A stretch of DNA of 39,198 nucleotides from a virus. A program made the translations under genes and the position numbers. The notes below the pieces were generated by a model that saw only the letters and a program-made list of their open reading frames with translations, was not told where the DNA came from and did no database searches. Positions 27,139-35,729 of this stretch are shown in pieces. How positions within the stretch are numbered: position 1 is the first letter of the stretch; each line of letters begins with the position of its first letter. The DNA lies in IMG/VR virus record IMGVR_UViG_3300020000_000039, positions 1 through 39,198 of that record, one strand, 5' to 3'.

Positions 27139-29364
27139 TTAAGCCGCCAAAAGGTTACGCCGCGCCCGACGATTGGCGCGGACTTCGGAGCCGGTGACTC
27201 CAATGATTGCCGCTTGTCCCGCCATCGGCGCGGCGACGTTCGCGGCGCGATGATCGACGACGACGTCGAAGTAAGGCGACGGGACGACGACCAGCCGTTG
27301 CGCTTGGCCTTCCTTGCCGGTCGGATGGATGAACCCGCGCCGCTTGGGCGAAAACCATTCCGGGCCGTTTTCGCCGACGCCGTAAGTCTTGCCGGGAACG
27401 ACTGGTCCGCCGCGAGCGCGGAAGCCGCCGAAGCCGTTGGTCGCGCCGGAGGTTGTCGCGGACGCGCCGCCGCCGCCAATCATGCCGACCTTTGAGAGCG
27501 TTTGGACAAGGCTAAGGACGACGTCCAAGAGCTTTTGAATCCCGCCAAGGATATCGCCCGACTTGAAGGCGTCGACCATGCCTTTCATGGACTCGATTGC
27601 GCTGGTCGCGAAGCTCCCCCAAGCGTCCGCCATCTCTTGAGTCTTGTTCTTGTTAATCTCGGCGATTTTTCCCATCGAAACTTCGGTCGAATGTTCGATG
27701 GCTTGTTCGTCGCGCCAAGCGTTGCCGCCTTGTTCGTAAACGTCGAAGCCGGTCGGCAAGTCCATCGGGACGTCGGTAAGATCGGACGTTAGCGCCTTGT
27801 CGCGTTCGTCGTTTAGCGCCTTGATCGCTTCCGCCAGCTTGTCCGCGCCGTCCGACGTTTTGCCGTATTGCGCGGTTAGGTCGGCCAAGTCTTTTTCGTA
27901 TTGCGCGAGTCCAGCTTGGGCGGGAAGAATCCGGTCGGTTATCGCCTTAACGCGGTTCGCCAGTTCCTTCGCGGCGTCGACTGTTTTCGTGTGTGCCGTC
28001 TTGGTCTTTTTGCTCCCGGTCCCGCCGCCGCTTAAATCCGGGATAACCGGCGACGGCGTCCCGGTCGCGCCGAGCATTTGCGCCCCAAGGTCTTGAGCCG
28101 ACCCGGCGATATTGCTTAACAGTCCGGCCTTAGTAACTTTCCCCGCGCCCTTGCCGCTTCCCGACGCCAGCCAACCCATCGCGGCGATTAACGCCCCTAG
28201 AATCGGGTGCGCCTTTTTCGCCGCGTCGATTAGCGGCCCGCCGATATAATCGGCAATCGCGGCGATGGTCCCGGTTACGGCGTCCTTCAACTTCGGGAAC
28301 GCTTCGAACGCTTCATAAAGCGCCCAAGCCGCCGCCGTCGCCAAGGCAATCGGACCTAGCGCGACATTAAGCGCCGCGCCCAACGCATAAGCGCCGGTTG
28401 CCGCCGCGCCTTCGCCAACGGAGACGGCGGTTAAGCCCGCCGCGAAAAGCGTTAGAACCCGGAACCCGGACGCGATTTTGATAATGTTGCCGAACAAGTA
28501 AAGGACCGGCCCGGTAAGCGCGACCATAAGGCCAAGCGTTACGATTATGTCCTTCGCCGGTCCGTTTAGATTCGTGAACGCGGTCGTTACGCTGGTTAGG
28601 TTGTCCGCCGTCGCTTTGAGATACGGCAAGAGCGCCGTTCCAAATTGTTCGCCGAGATTCTTAATCGCGTCGGAAAGCTGGTTATACGGGTCGGAGTTTT
28701 GCGCGGCTAAAGCGGCGTCGTGCGTCTTGCTGGCGAGCAAGCCCAAGATGGTCGATTGAATCTTCGCGGCGTCGCCGGTCGCGACCATTTGCGCGACGAC
28801 CTTTTTTTGCGCGTCGGTTAGCGTAATGCCGACGTCCTTAAGCGCCTTCATTCCCTTAACCGGGTCTTGCAACGCCTTGCCGACCGCAATCGACGCCGCC
28901 GACAAATCCTTCCCGGTCGCCGCCGCCAGATCGACGGCGGCTTGCTGCGCGGCTTGGAAGTTTTCGGGAAGGATTTTTCCGAAGCGAAGCAAGTTCGCGG
29001 TGACGTCGCTTAGGATTTGGTCGGCTTCGTAAAGGCTCTTCGCTTCGAAGGCGTCGGCGGCGGCTTTCAATTGCGGCGCGGTTTGCTTGGCGACCGCGCC
29101 GGTTTGCGCGAGCGCGTTTTTCACCTTGGACAAGGCGACTTCGGTTTCCCGGGCTTCCTTGATTCCCATCGCCGCGAACGCGACCAACGGCGCGGTTAAA
29201 GAGATGGACATAGACTTGCCAAGGTCCGCCATCGAAGCGCCGAACTTTTTGAACTTGCTGGACAGTTTCGCAAGCTCGCGGTCGGCTTCGCTCATTCCCT
29301 TTTTGAAAGAGATGGTATCGAAGCCAAGGACGAACTTAAGGAAGCCTAGCGTTGCTCCGGCCAT
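27139..29364 (-). CDS. Tail tape measure protein
   Basis: A 741-residue tape measure. It starts with the usual FKKGMSEADRELAKLSSKFK helix, then a conserved region with KALKDVGITLTDAQKK typical of siphovirus tape measures. The centre holds hydrophobic helices (VTLGLMVALTGPVLYLFG and following), then further coiled coils and a C-terminal Gly-rich region (ARGGPVVPGKTYGVGENGPE) that ends in RANRRARRNLLAA. At about 1.5 Angstrom per residue the tail would be near 110 nm. It overlaps the frameshifted chaperone by 29 bases. Confidence 0.9.
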   Translation of the reverse strand: MAGATLGFLKFVLGFDTISFKKGMSEADRELAKLSSKFKKFGASMADLGKSMSISLTAPLVAFAAMGIKEARETEVALSKVKNALAQTGAVAKQTAPQLKAAADAFEAKSLYEADQILSDVTANLLRFGKILPENFQAAQQAAVDLAAATGKDLSAASIAVGKALQDPVKGMKALKDVGITLTDAQKKVVAQMVATGDAAKIQSTILGLLASKTHDAALAAQNSDPYNQLSDAIKNLGEQFGTALLPYLKATADNLTSVTTAFTNLNGPAKDIIVTLGLMVALTGPVLYLFGNIIKIASGFRVLTLFAAGLTAVSVGEGAAATGAYALGAALNVALGPIALATAAAWALYEAFEAFPKLKDAVTGTIAAIADYIGGPLIDAAKKAHPILGALIAAMGWLASGSGKGAGKVTKAGLLSNIAGSAQDLGAQMLGATGTPSPVIPDLSGGGTGSKKTKTAHTKTVDAAKELANRVKAITDRILPAQAGLAQYEKDLADLTAQYGKTSDGADKLAEAIKALNDERDKALTSDLTDVPMDLPTGFDVYEQGGNAWRDEQAIEHSTEVSMGKIAEINKNKTQEMADAWGSFATSAIESMKGMVDAFKSGDILGGIQKLLDVVLSLVQTLSKVGMIGGGGASATTSGATNGFGGFRARGGPVVPGKTYGVGENGPEWFSPKRRGFIHPTGKEGQAQRLVVVPSPYFDVVVDHRAANVAAPMAGQAAIIGVTGSEVRANRRARRNLLAA

Positions 29365-30036
29365 AGTCTTTTCGTTCCTTTGCGGGGATTTTGCGGACGG
29401 CGACCGCGAGTCCGGTTTGCGCCATGCGAGAGAACATTGCGGCGACCGCGCTAGGCGGCGGCTTGGCGGCGCGTTTTTGCGTTAGGTAATGCTCGGCGGG
29501 ACGGAGCCGCTTGGTCCGGGCGAAGCCTTCGGTCGTATGCGCCAGCAAAACCAAACGCTCGGCTTCGAACTTGCCGCGCCCGCGCATGATCGGCCCGAAC
29601 GTCCGGGGAGTTTGCCGGAAAAACGAGTCCGGTTCTAAGCCGCTTTCGCACCATGCCGCGAAGAGCGCGTCGAAGTCCCAAGGGGCGGCTTGCGACCCTT
29701 CGCCGCCGCCCCGTTCGGAGGGTTTGGCGAACGCCGTTCCGCCATCTCTTGCATGGCGCGACCCAAGGCTTCGGAGATGGCTTCGCCGTCGACCATTAAA
29801 AGGTCGCCAGCCTCCGCTAAACTGACGTCGGGATGATGATAGCGAAGCGCCCCGTAAAGCATGGCGCGGGCCGTCTTAAGCCGCGCTCCGCCCCCGGCCA
29901 GTTCCTTCATCATCTCTTGAGTCCCGACGCCCGCCGCTTCCTCCGCTTCGACCAGTGCGCCGAAGTCGAAACGAAGGGTAAGCTCGCGGTCGTCCGAAAG
30001 GCAAAGCATGGCTTCGCCGTAAATGCGGTTTGCCAT
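29336..30036 (-). CDS. Tail assembly chaperone fusion made by -1 frameshift
   Basis: A 233-residue fusion predicted from reading frame 0 up to the slippery site, then frame -1. The -1 frame after the site continues open to 29336 without an independent good start until 29587. It encodes a typical chaperone T part (APWDFDALFAAWCESG, then LEPDSFFRQTPRTFG). The total of 701 bases plus one re-read base is 234 codons, which is self-consistent. Like lambda gpGT, the fusion would coat the tape measure, while the short form made without slippage supports tube assembly. Confidence 0.75.
29635..30036 (-). CDS. Tail assembly chaperone, short form (G-like, GTA-TAC family)
   Basis: A 133-residue protein starting at 30036. 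It resembles tail chaperones of the gene transfer agent type (RFDFGALVEAEEAAG, then ARAMLYGALRYHHPDVSLAEAGDL). The C-terminal 35 residues are low complexity, as expected downstream of the frameshift site. It sits between the tail tube gene and the tape measure gene, the standard place for the G and GT proteins. Confidence 0.8.
   Translation of the reverse strand: MANRIYGEAMLCLSDDRELTLRFDFGALVEAEEAAGVGTQEMMKELAGGGARLKTARAMLYGALRYHHPDVSLAEAGDLLMVDGEAISEALGRAMQEMAERRSPNPPNGAAAKGRKPPLGTSTRSSRHGAKAA
29719..29725 (-). promoter_or_regulatory. -1 ribosomal frameshift site A AAC CCT
   Basis: On the minus strand the heptamer AAACCCT lies in the zero frame as A-AAC-CCT, the canonical X-XXY-YYZ pattern; the offset from the start (311 bases) gives the right phase. 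Downstream GC-rich sequence could form a stimulatory structure. Confidence 0.75.
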
Positions 30037-30039
30037 AGC

Positions 30040-30552
30040 TTAGACCTTTGCGCTTCCTTCCTTGGCGGCTTTCGCCAGCGACGCGGCGCTTGTGCCGGTG
30101 TGCGCGGCTTCGGTCGGGAGGCCCGTTACCTTGCAAGTAAGAGTCGCCTCCATCGCGTCGTCGACGTTAACGTCGCCTCGGTCGTAACCGACGACGATAC
30201 AGTCGCCTTCGACGTCCCAAACGGGAACCCCGCGCTCCGGGATAACCGCCTTGAACTTGCGGTTATCGCCAGCGTTCAAAGCCTCGGCGATTAGCTGGTC
30301 CGTGTCGCTCCCGGCGCGGAAGTTAAGGACGACTTCGAATTCGCCGGACTCGATCATCCCGGGCGCATATTCGCGACGCCGTCCCGGGCTTTTCAAATGC
30401 GACGTTTCGACTTGTTCGACTTCGTCTTGGGGAAGCGTGAAGCTCTTAACTTGGACAAGCTCCGTAAGCGTTCCGGGCGCTCCGGAAACGCCAGTGTCGG
30501 CAAGCCAAAACTCGCCGCCCCAGCCGATTCCGGCCAGTTGCGTATCGACCAT
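30040..30552 (-). CDS. Major tail tube protein
   Basis: A 170-residue tail tube protein. It has the typical beta pattern: GWGGEFWLAD, then ELVQVKSFTLPQDEVEQVE with a HLKSPGRRREYAPGMIESGE segment found in tail tube proteins of the HK97/gene-transfer-agent type, FEVVLNFR and VEGDCIVVGY. The C-terminal tail is rich in Ala and Lys. It lies directly after the tail terminator-like gene and before the chaperones. It would form the hexameric rings of the tube. Confidence 0.85.
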   Translation of the reverse strand: MVDTQLAGIGWGGEFWLADTGVSGAPGTLTELVQVKSFTLPQDEVEQVETSHLKSPGRRREYAPGMIESGEFEVVLNFRAGSDTDQLIAEALNAGDNRKFKAVIPERGVPVWDVEGDCIVVGYDRGDVNVDDAMEATLTCKVTGLPTEAAHTGTSAASLAKAAKEGSAKV

Positions 30553-30631
30553 TTTAGGATTCCTTTTGTCTTGGGCGGCGGTTCGGTTTGAGACTTGCTA
30601 AGTCCGCGACCGCCGAGCGGACGAAGTTGGG

Positions 30632-31798
30632 TTAAGCGCGGAGACGACGCCGGTTCGGGTCGGGTCGCGGAGCCTTGGAACGGCGAACGCTGGTCGCCTT
30701 GCGGGCGGCTCCATCGGGACCGCTAATCGCTGGCAAATCCGCCAGCGGTTGCGGCGGATAAATGGTTAGCGATTCAACCGTCGCGACGGCGTCGCCCATC
30801 GTTTGGAAAGCGCCAATATAAAACGCGCCGGGGGGAATGCTGGTCGGATGCCAAGGGTCGGTTATGCTGGTCGTCGGGTTGCCGTCGACCGACATTGCGA
30901 GACCGTCTTTTAAGATGCTGGCGACGATAGAAAACAACGTCCCGGAAGCAATCGGCGTTCGGGTTTCTAGGTCGTAATCGTAACCGATAGGGTCTTGGTC
31001 GTAATCGTAAACGAAAAGCGCGTTAGTGCCGTCCGTGTCGTTATAAAATGAGACGTTGATATACTCGCCTAAGCCGGTTGCTTCCTTATGCTCGACCGCA
31101 AAAGAAACGCCGCCGCCGATGCCGGTCGGTCCGCCCGAAGTGAACTTGGCCCGCGCCTTCGCCGTGTAACCATTGGCAAGCATCGCCGCCGATAATGCCG
31201 GACTCGGATAAGCGCGATTTGAGTCCGTGCCGCCCGCCGCAATTGCCAGCGTCCAGCCGACGCCGGGAACGACGTTCGGCAACGGGTCGGCGAACAAGTC
31301 GTCGAAGGCGCAAGCGACGCCGTCCAGTTCGTAAACGCCCGCCTTGAAGTCGGCGACCGCCAGCGGGACCAGCGGCGGCGGCGGCGCGGCGACGGAGCGG
31401 TAACGGATAACCAAGTCGACGACGGCGCGATGGACGAAGCGGGTTTCCTCTTGGCCCCCAAGGTCGCGGGGACCGTCGACCGAACCGCGCCAAAAGACGA
31501 CGCTGGAGCCGTCCGCGTCGTCGACTTCGGCGACGTCGATAAGCGCGGCGACGGCGGCTTCCGCCAGTTGCCGCGAAAGCGAATAACGCTCGGCTTGCGC
31601 GGCGACTTGGACGGTCGCTTCGAAGGCGTCGTCGAAGCCCTTTAGGTGTTGCGTCCGCTCTTCGCTGATAATCTGGACGACCAGCGCCGGGAGCGGGGAG
31701 CCTTGCGGGCGGACCAGCCAATAAACGCGGTCGTCGACCAGCGCGGTAACGTTCGGGTCCGCCTCCAGTCGGGCGATGATGGCGGGTCCAAGCATCAT
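30632..31798 (-). CDS. DUF3168 tail-completion protein fused to a lectin-like C-terminal domain
   Basis: A 388-residue protein. Residues 1-135 match the DUF3168/tail terminator family (MLGPAIIARLEADPNVTALV, then RQLAEAAVAALID). That family is normally about 130 residues alone. After a Pro-rich hinge (APPPPLVPLAVADFKAGVYE) comes a beta-sandwich-like domain of about 200 residues ending GAFYIGAFQTMGDAVATVES, which looks like a concanavalin/LamG-type carbohydrate-binding domain. The last 40 residues are basic. It starts in an ATGA overlap. The extra domain would decorate the head-tail joint. Confidence 0.75.
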   Translation of the reverse strand: MMLGPAIIARLEADPNVTALVDDRVYWLVRPQGSPLPALVVQIISEERTQHLKGFDDAFEATVQVAAQAERYSLSRQLAEAAVAALIDVAEVDDADGSSVVFWRGSVDGPRDLGGQEETRFVHRAVVDLVIRYRSVAAPPPPLVPLAVADFKAGVYELDGVACAFDDLFADPLPNVVPGVGWTLAIAAGGTDSNRAYPSPALSAAMLANGYTAKARAKFTSGGPTGIGGGVSFAVEHKEATGLGEYINVSFYNDTDGTNALFVYDYDQDPIGYDYDLETRTPIASGTLFSIVASILKDGLAMSVDGNPTTSITDPWHPTSIPPGAFYIGAFQTMGDAVATVESLTIYPPQPLADLPAISGPDGAARKATSVRRSKAPRPDPNRRRLRA

Positions 31799-32238
31799 CC
31801 GGCGACGGCTTTCGATTTGCGGGCGGCTTTCTCGGCGGCTTTGTCGACTTCGCGGACAAGCTCCGTTTCGAAGGCGGCTTGCGCGGCGGGAGTCATGGCT
31901 TGGATGGCGGGCCGGAACCAAGGTTGCGCGGACATTTTGGTCGTTCCGTATTCGGTCGGAACCGCCGCAGGGTCGACGAACAAAATCGCGACCCGGGCTA
32001 GCGCCATATTTTGCCGACCGGTTCCCCGGACGATTTGAAACGAAGCCTTTAGACTTCCCGGCGTCGGGTCGTCGGGACGGGTTGAAACCGGCGCGTTCGA
32101 TTGCGCCCGCGCTCCGATGATATGCGCCGGGATTAAGAGCGCCCGCCGACCGACCGAACGTTGGACCGACTTCGTAAACTCGGCGATGGCTTCGCGGGTC
32201 TCTTGCATCCCGACCAGTTCGGAACGGACCCGCGCCAC
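31795..32238 (-). CDS. HK97 gp10-like tail completion protein
   Basis: A 147-residue protein of the HK97-gp10 family. N-terminal helix MQETREAIAEFTKSVQRSVG, then LIPAHIIGARAQSNAPVST and a C-terminal part with PWFRPAIQAMTPAAQAAFE. Members close the head side of the tail. The start is GTG at 32238, immediately after the previous stop (TAA-GTG); an ATG ten codons downstream is possible but would lose the conserved start. Confidence 0.8.
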   Translation of the reverse strand: MARVRSELVGMQETREAIAEFTKSVQRSVGRRALLIPAHIIGARAQSNAPVSTRPDDPTPGSLKASFQIVRGTGRQNMALARVAILFVDPAAVPTEYGTTKMSAQPWFRPAIQAMTPAAQAAFETELVREVDKAAEKAARKSKAVAG

Positions 32239-32583
32239 TTAGGCGGCTTCCGCGCTCGCGACCCGGGCGATTGCCGCGACTTGCAAAAGCTGGCGGCGGT
32301 TAATCTCTTCGACCGATTTAACGTCGTAAACCAGCCCGTCGTATTCGATGGAACTGGTCGGCTTAACCAGTCCCGCCCGCCAGCGGAAAAAGAACCGCAA
32401 GGGCGCAAGCGCCAAGTTTTCCGACGACTGGAAACGCTCCGTCCCGGGCGCGGTCCGGATTGCCGCCCATGCTTCGACGCGGGTCGGCTCCGGGCCGGTC
32501 GCTTCGTTCCATTCGTCGGTCGTCGTCGGGTCGACCGGAGTCACGATAACGACCTTCCGGTCGAAGTTGCCGGTCGCCATCAT
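32239..32583 (-). CDS. Head closure protein
   Basis: A 114-residue head-tail adaptor. It has the beta-barrel pattern of head-closure proteins: NFDRKVVIVTPVD, EAWAAIRTAPG, then FRWRAGLVKPTSSIEYDGLVYDV and IARVAS at the end. The ATG at 32583 is chosen because it overlaps the upstream stop (ATGA); a second ATG follows immediately. It would seal DNA in the filled head. Confidence 0.75.
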   Translation of the reverse strand: MMATGNFDRKVVIVTPVDPTTTDEWNEATGPEPTRVEAWAAIRTAPGTERFQSSENLALAPLRFFFRWRAGLVKPTSSIEYDGLVYDVKSVEEINRRQLLQVAAIARVASAEAA

Positions 32584-33086
32584 GGCGCGACGAACTTCAT
32601 ATAAAATAGGCAATTGGTCGCGCTGGTTATGGCGTCGTCGGGATAGGCAAAGCCCGCCGAATATTCGCCTTCGATAAGTGCCAGCATCGCGCCGATTAAG
32701 CGGGCGTCCTCCGTCCCGGGTTCGACGCCCGCCGTATAGGTGACAACGAACGGGCCGGACGCGGACGGCCAAGAGCCTTCAAGTTTGGTCGACGGCGGCG
32801 TCGCGCTCGGCGTGAAGTCTTGGGACGCGCCGTCGCCGTCCGGATAGGTGCAACCGTCGACCGTGATTAGCGGCCCCCGGGACAAGCGAAGGACGCCGCC
32901 GCGTGGCGACCGGACTTCGGAAAACGACCGCTTAATCAGCGCGAGTCCGGTATGCTCTTCGACCCATAGCCGGGAGCGCGGAATCATCGCCGAGATTTTG
33001 GCGTCCTCCGCGTCGTCCAAGACGCGGAGATATTCCTTAACCGTGTCCAGATCGACCGGCTCGACTAGGGGCGGCGGCGACGCCAT
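32580..33086 (-). CDS. Head-tail connector (gp6-like)
   Basis: A 168-residue connector of the HK97 gp6/phiE125 gp8 group. DLDTVKEYLRVLDDAEDAKI near the start and the later RLIGAMLALIEGEYSAG helix are typical, with a beta-rich middle. It forms a ring under the portal. It lies between the 130-residue gene and the head-closure gene, its normal place. Confidence 0.85.
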   Translation of the reverse strand: MASPPPLVEPVDLDTVKEYLRVLDDAEDAKISAMIPRSRLWVEEHTGLALIKRSFSEVRSPRGGVLRLSRGPLITVDGCTYPDGDGASQDFTPSATPPSTKLEGSWPSASGPFVVTYTAGVEPGTEDARLIGAMLALIEGEYSAGFAYPDDAITSATNCLFYMKFVAP

Positions 33087-33090
33087 CGGG

Positions 33091-33483
33091 TTAGCGCCGT
33101 CCGCGCTTGTCGGCTGGCATTTGCGTCGGCTTGGGTTTGCCGTCGCTGGAGCGGCCTTCGCCGCCGAGCGGCGGTTCGGGCGGCTTGCCGCCTAGCGGCG
33201 GCTCTTCCGGTTCGGGAAGCCCGGTGTCGACCTTGGGACCGTCGTAAGCGGCGACCGCGTCGGCGATGGCTTCGCCTTTCAAGCGCAACTCTTCGAAGTG
33301 GATAACGAAGGGTTCGGCTTTCTCTTCGATGCCGTAATCCGGGACGCCTTCCGCCGCCTCCATCTCCGCTTGCATCTCCTCTTGCATGATATGGACGACG
33401 CCGTCCGGTCCCGGCTCCGGGGGTTTTTCCTCGGAGCGGGCGGCGGCGCGACCGTCCTTATTTTCGGGGGCGCTCTTAATCAT
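33091..33483 (-). CDS. Acidic, Pro-rich late protein of unknown function
   Basis: A 130-residue protein just downstream of the capsid gene pair. It is rich in Glu and Pro, with a repeated PPLGG-containing segment in the C-terminal half (residues about 95-110). A Met/Glu-rich helix (VHIMQEEMQAEMEAAEG) lies in the first half. Proteins here are often head decoration or late accessory proteins, but no family is recognised. It overlaps the upstream tiny gene by eight bases. Confidence 0.55.
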   Translation of the reverse strand: MIKSAPENKDGRAAARSEEKPPEPGPDGVVHIMQEEMQAEMEAAEGVPDYGIEEKAEPFVIHFEELRLKGEAIADAVAAYDGPKVDTGLPEPEEPPLGGKPPEPPLGGEGRSSDGKPKPTQMPADKRGRR

Positions 33484-33613
33484 CGGACGGGCCTTCCGGT
33501 TCGGGTTGCTGGTCGTCGGCGGCGGCGTCGGCGTCGTCCTCCGGCGTGTCGCCTTCGGTCGGGTCGTCGTCGTCGGGGACGGGCGGTTCGGGCGGTTGTG
33601 TGGCGTCGATCAT
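33476..33613 (-). CDS. Tiny very acidic late protein
   Basis: A 45-residue, extremely acidic protein (MIDATQPPEPP, then DDDDPTEGDTPEDDADAAADD). The ATG at 33613 follows GGACTCC-GGAGG-like sequence (GGAGG seven bases upstream region). The stop overlaps the next start by eight bases. It lies downstream of the capsid gene. A decoration or scaffold-like role is possible; none can be shown. Confidence 0.5.
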   Translation of the reverse strand: MIDATQPPEPPVPDDDDPTEGDTPEDDADAAADDQQPEPEGPSDD

Positions 33614-33640
33614 CGGGGAGTCCTCCGGGTTGGAAAGGTT

Positions 33641-33697
33641 GGGGGGATTGCTGCGCTCGGCTCCCCCCGGGCCGTTATTACCCGCCTCGCGACGGGT
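33641..33697 (-). terminator. Two hairpins downstream of the capsid gene
   Basis: Read leftward: ACCCG-TCGCGAGG-CGGGT (33680-33697) followed by GGGGGG...CCCCCC (33641-33668), without a T tract. Such hairpins after a capsid gene can lower transcription of the genes beyond and stabilise the capsid mRNA. Confidence 0.5.
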
Positions 33698-33705
33698 GCT
33701 TCGGA

Positions 33706-35037
33706 CTAGGTCGCAAGCGCCGTGATCGTGTCGCTAAAGTCGCCCTTAACGAACGCGGCGGGACGATAGACCGCCAGCGCCAACCGCTCTTCCGCGAGCA
33801 AGGTAACAAGGTTCTTGCGGAAGTTGTCGGAGTCCTCCGTCGACAATTCGACGGTCGCGTTTTGGCGGTCGAAGATTTGCGCTCCGGCCTTGAACGCGCC
33901 GACAAGGAACTTATCCAAAATCATCGCTTGCGTTGCGACAACCGGAAGCCCCCAAACGCGGGCGGCGGCTTCGCTCTTCGGGTCGCCGATAATGTAGCGG
34001 CCCGTCGAATCCTTAAGCATCTCAATCGACGCCCAATCGGTCGGATGGAGAACGATTCCGGTCGCCGGATATTCGGCAAGCGAAGCGGTAAGCATGGCGA
34101 AGCGCAAGACGTCCAACTTCGTCGCCGCCGCCATAAGCCCCGGGTCGCCGATGGCGGTCGCTTGGGTGTAAATCCCGTTAAGGTTTACGCCCGTCCCGTC
34201 GCCGTGAAGCAACTGGAGTTCTTCGGCATATTGGAGACCGTAACGAAGCCGCCCGTCGATATACGACTGGAGCATCGGGACGTCGTCCAAGATTTGCCGG
34301 GTCGCGAGAACCCAATGCGCGATTGTCGTAACCGGCGACGTCTTAAGGTCGAACTTAAGATCGCTTTGCGGCTTCAAGGTGCCGTCCTCGGCGACCGTTC
34401 CCGCCGCGTTCGTGTAACCAGTCTCTTGCGGATACTGGATAGACGACGACGACGTCCGGCCCGGAGTCAGCAAGTCGCGAACGGTAAGGTTGCGAACTGG
34501 CGGGACCAGCAACGCCCCACGGTCCGGGACGACCAAGTCGCCAGCCGCGCCCATAACGTCGGCGGTTCCGCCGCCGATGATGGCCTTAACGTCGACGCTA
34601 ACCGACTTGCCGCCCGAAGGACTGGCAAGGAACGACTTAACGGCTTCGTCCTCGATGAACCGATAACCCGGAGTCCGGGGAGTCTTCGGTTCGTCGGAGC
34701 CGCGTTCGCCCGCCGCCTTTTGCTCCAGTTCGGTAAGCCGCGCCTTGGCTTCGTTAAGCCCGGTAAGGGCTTCGTCCGCCTTGGCCTTTTCGGCTTCCGT
34801 CATGGTCTCGGCGGCGGTCGCCTTGGCGACGGCGTCGGTCGCAATCGCTTTGACTTCGTCGAACCGCTTTTCGAAGTCCGCCCGGACTTCCTTGGCAAGA
34901 TCGGCGGCGGACTTTTCGCCGCCGTCGGTCGGATGGTCCGGACCGCGCAAATAGCGACCGGCGCGGCGCTCGGCGGGAGTCATTGCGCCAAGCGTTAAGG
35001 CAAGCGGAGACGTTCCCCGCGAGAGGGTGTTTTTCAT
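33706..35037 (-). CDS. HK97-type major capsid protein
   Basis: A 443-residue capsid protein. The first 110 residues, with a long coiled coil (AEKAKADEALTGLNEAKARL), are the delta domain that is removed by the protease. The HK97 fold follows, with GDLVVPDRGALLVPPVRNL and a final STEDSDNFRKNLVTLLAEERL segment. The protease gene is directly upstream. It assembles the icosahedral head. The ATG at 35037 has a purine-rich site (GAGATG region) upstream. Confidence 0.93.
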   Translation of the reverse strand: MKNTLSRGTSPLALTLGAMTPAERRAGRYLRGPDHPTDGGEKSAADLAKEVRADFEKRFDEVKAIATDAVAKATAAETMTEAEKAKADEALTGLNEAKARLTELEQKAAGERGSDEPKTPRTPGYRFIEDEAVKSFLASPSGGKSVSVDVKAIIGGGTADVMGAAGDLVVPDRGALLVPPVRNLTVRDLLTPGRTSSSSIQYPQETGYTNAAGTVAEDGTLKPQSDLKFDLKTSPVTTIAHWVLATRQILDDVPMLQSYIDGRLRYGLQYAEELQLLHGDGTGVNLNGIYTQATAIGDPGLMAAATKLDVLRFAMLTASLAEYPATGIVLHPTDWASIEMLKDSTGRYIIGDPKSEAAARVWGLPVVATQAMILDKFLVGAFKAGAQIFDRQNATVELSTEDSDNFRKNLVTLLAEERLALAVYRPAAFVKGDFSDTITALAT

Positions 35038-35066
35038 CTCAAGAGTCCTTGTTTGTGAAGCGGGCG

Positions 35067-35729
35067 TTAGCCCTTAAGCGCCGACCAAAAATCGGCGGAC
35101 GGGTTGTTCGCCCCGGACTCCCTCCGGAGCAAATCGGCCAAGCCCTTCGACGCGACGCCTTTGGCTTGGCTGTTCGAAAACCCTAACTCCCTTAGGGTCT
35201 CTTCGAATTCGCGGAGCGACGGCAACCCGCCGCCCGCTAAATGGCTTTTCACAGTGTCGACCGACGCTCGCGGTTGCGCCGGGAAGTTGACTGGCGAGAC
35301 TTCCCAAAGGTCGACTTGCTTCAAGATGCGGACGCCCGGGCGCTTCGGGTCGGTCTCCGAATCCTTGGACTCGTAACCGATGCTTAAGCCCTTCATCGCC
35401 TTGCGCTTAAGCGCCCGGTAAACCCGCGCCCCCATCGGGTCGGCTAGGTCGATATCGCCCTTAACCCAAAGCCCTTTCCCGTCCTCGGCAAGTTCGGTCC
35501 AATTGCCAATCGGCGGGTTAAAGGACTCGTGTCCCCAAAGCATTAGCGGCGACGTCCCGGCGCGACGGTGCGCGGCAAGGCTTTCGGCGAAGGCTCCCGG
35601 CGCGATAACGTCGCCGTAAGCATCGGGAGCGCCGCCGAACGTCGACGCATAGCCTTCGATTGTGCCGGTCTCGGCGTCGCCGTCGACCGCCTTTAGTTCG
35701 AACGTGAAGTCCCTACGCGCTAGCTTCAT
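35067..35729 (-). CDS. HK97-family prohead protease
   Basis: A 220-residue serine protease. It starts with the family pattern GTIEGYASTFGGAPDAYGDV, PGAFAESL, then LMLWGHE (active-site His) and KGLSIGYE (active-site Ser), followed by a helical tail. It cleaves the capsid delta domain during maturation. It overlaps the portal by 17 bases and precedes the capsid gene. Confidence 0.9.
   Translation of the reverse strand: MKLARRDFTFELKAVDGDAETGTIEGYASTFGGAPDAYGDVIAPGAFAESLAAHRRAGTSPLMLWGHESFNPPIGNWTELAEDGKGLWVKGDIDLADPMGARVYRALKRKAMKGLSIGYESKDSETDPKRPGVRILKQVDLWEVSPVNFPAQPRASVDTVKSHLAGGGLPSLREFEETLRELGFSNSQAKGVASKGLADLLRRESGANNPSADFWSALKG

Noticed and set aside
33298-34998. A 566-residue open frame on the plus strand
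   Set aside because: It is antisense to the clear capsid gene and its neighbour, and has the Arg/Gly-rich composition typical of shadow frames in GC-rich DNA.
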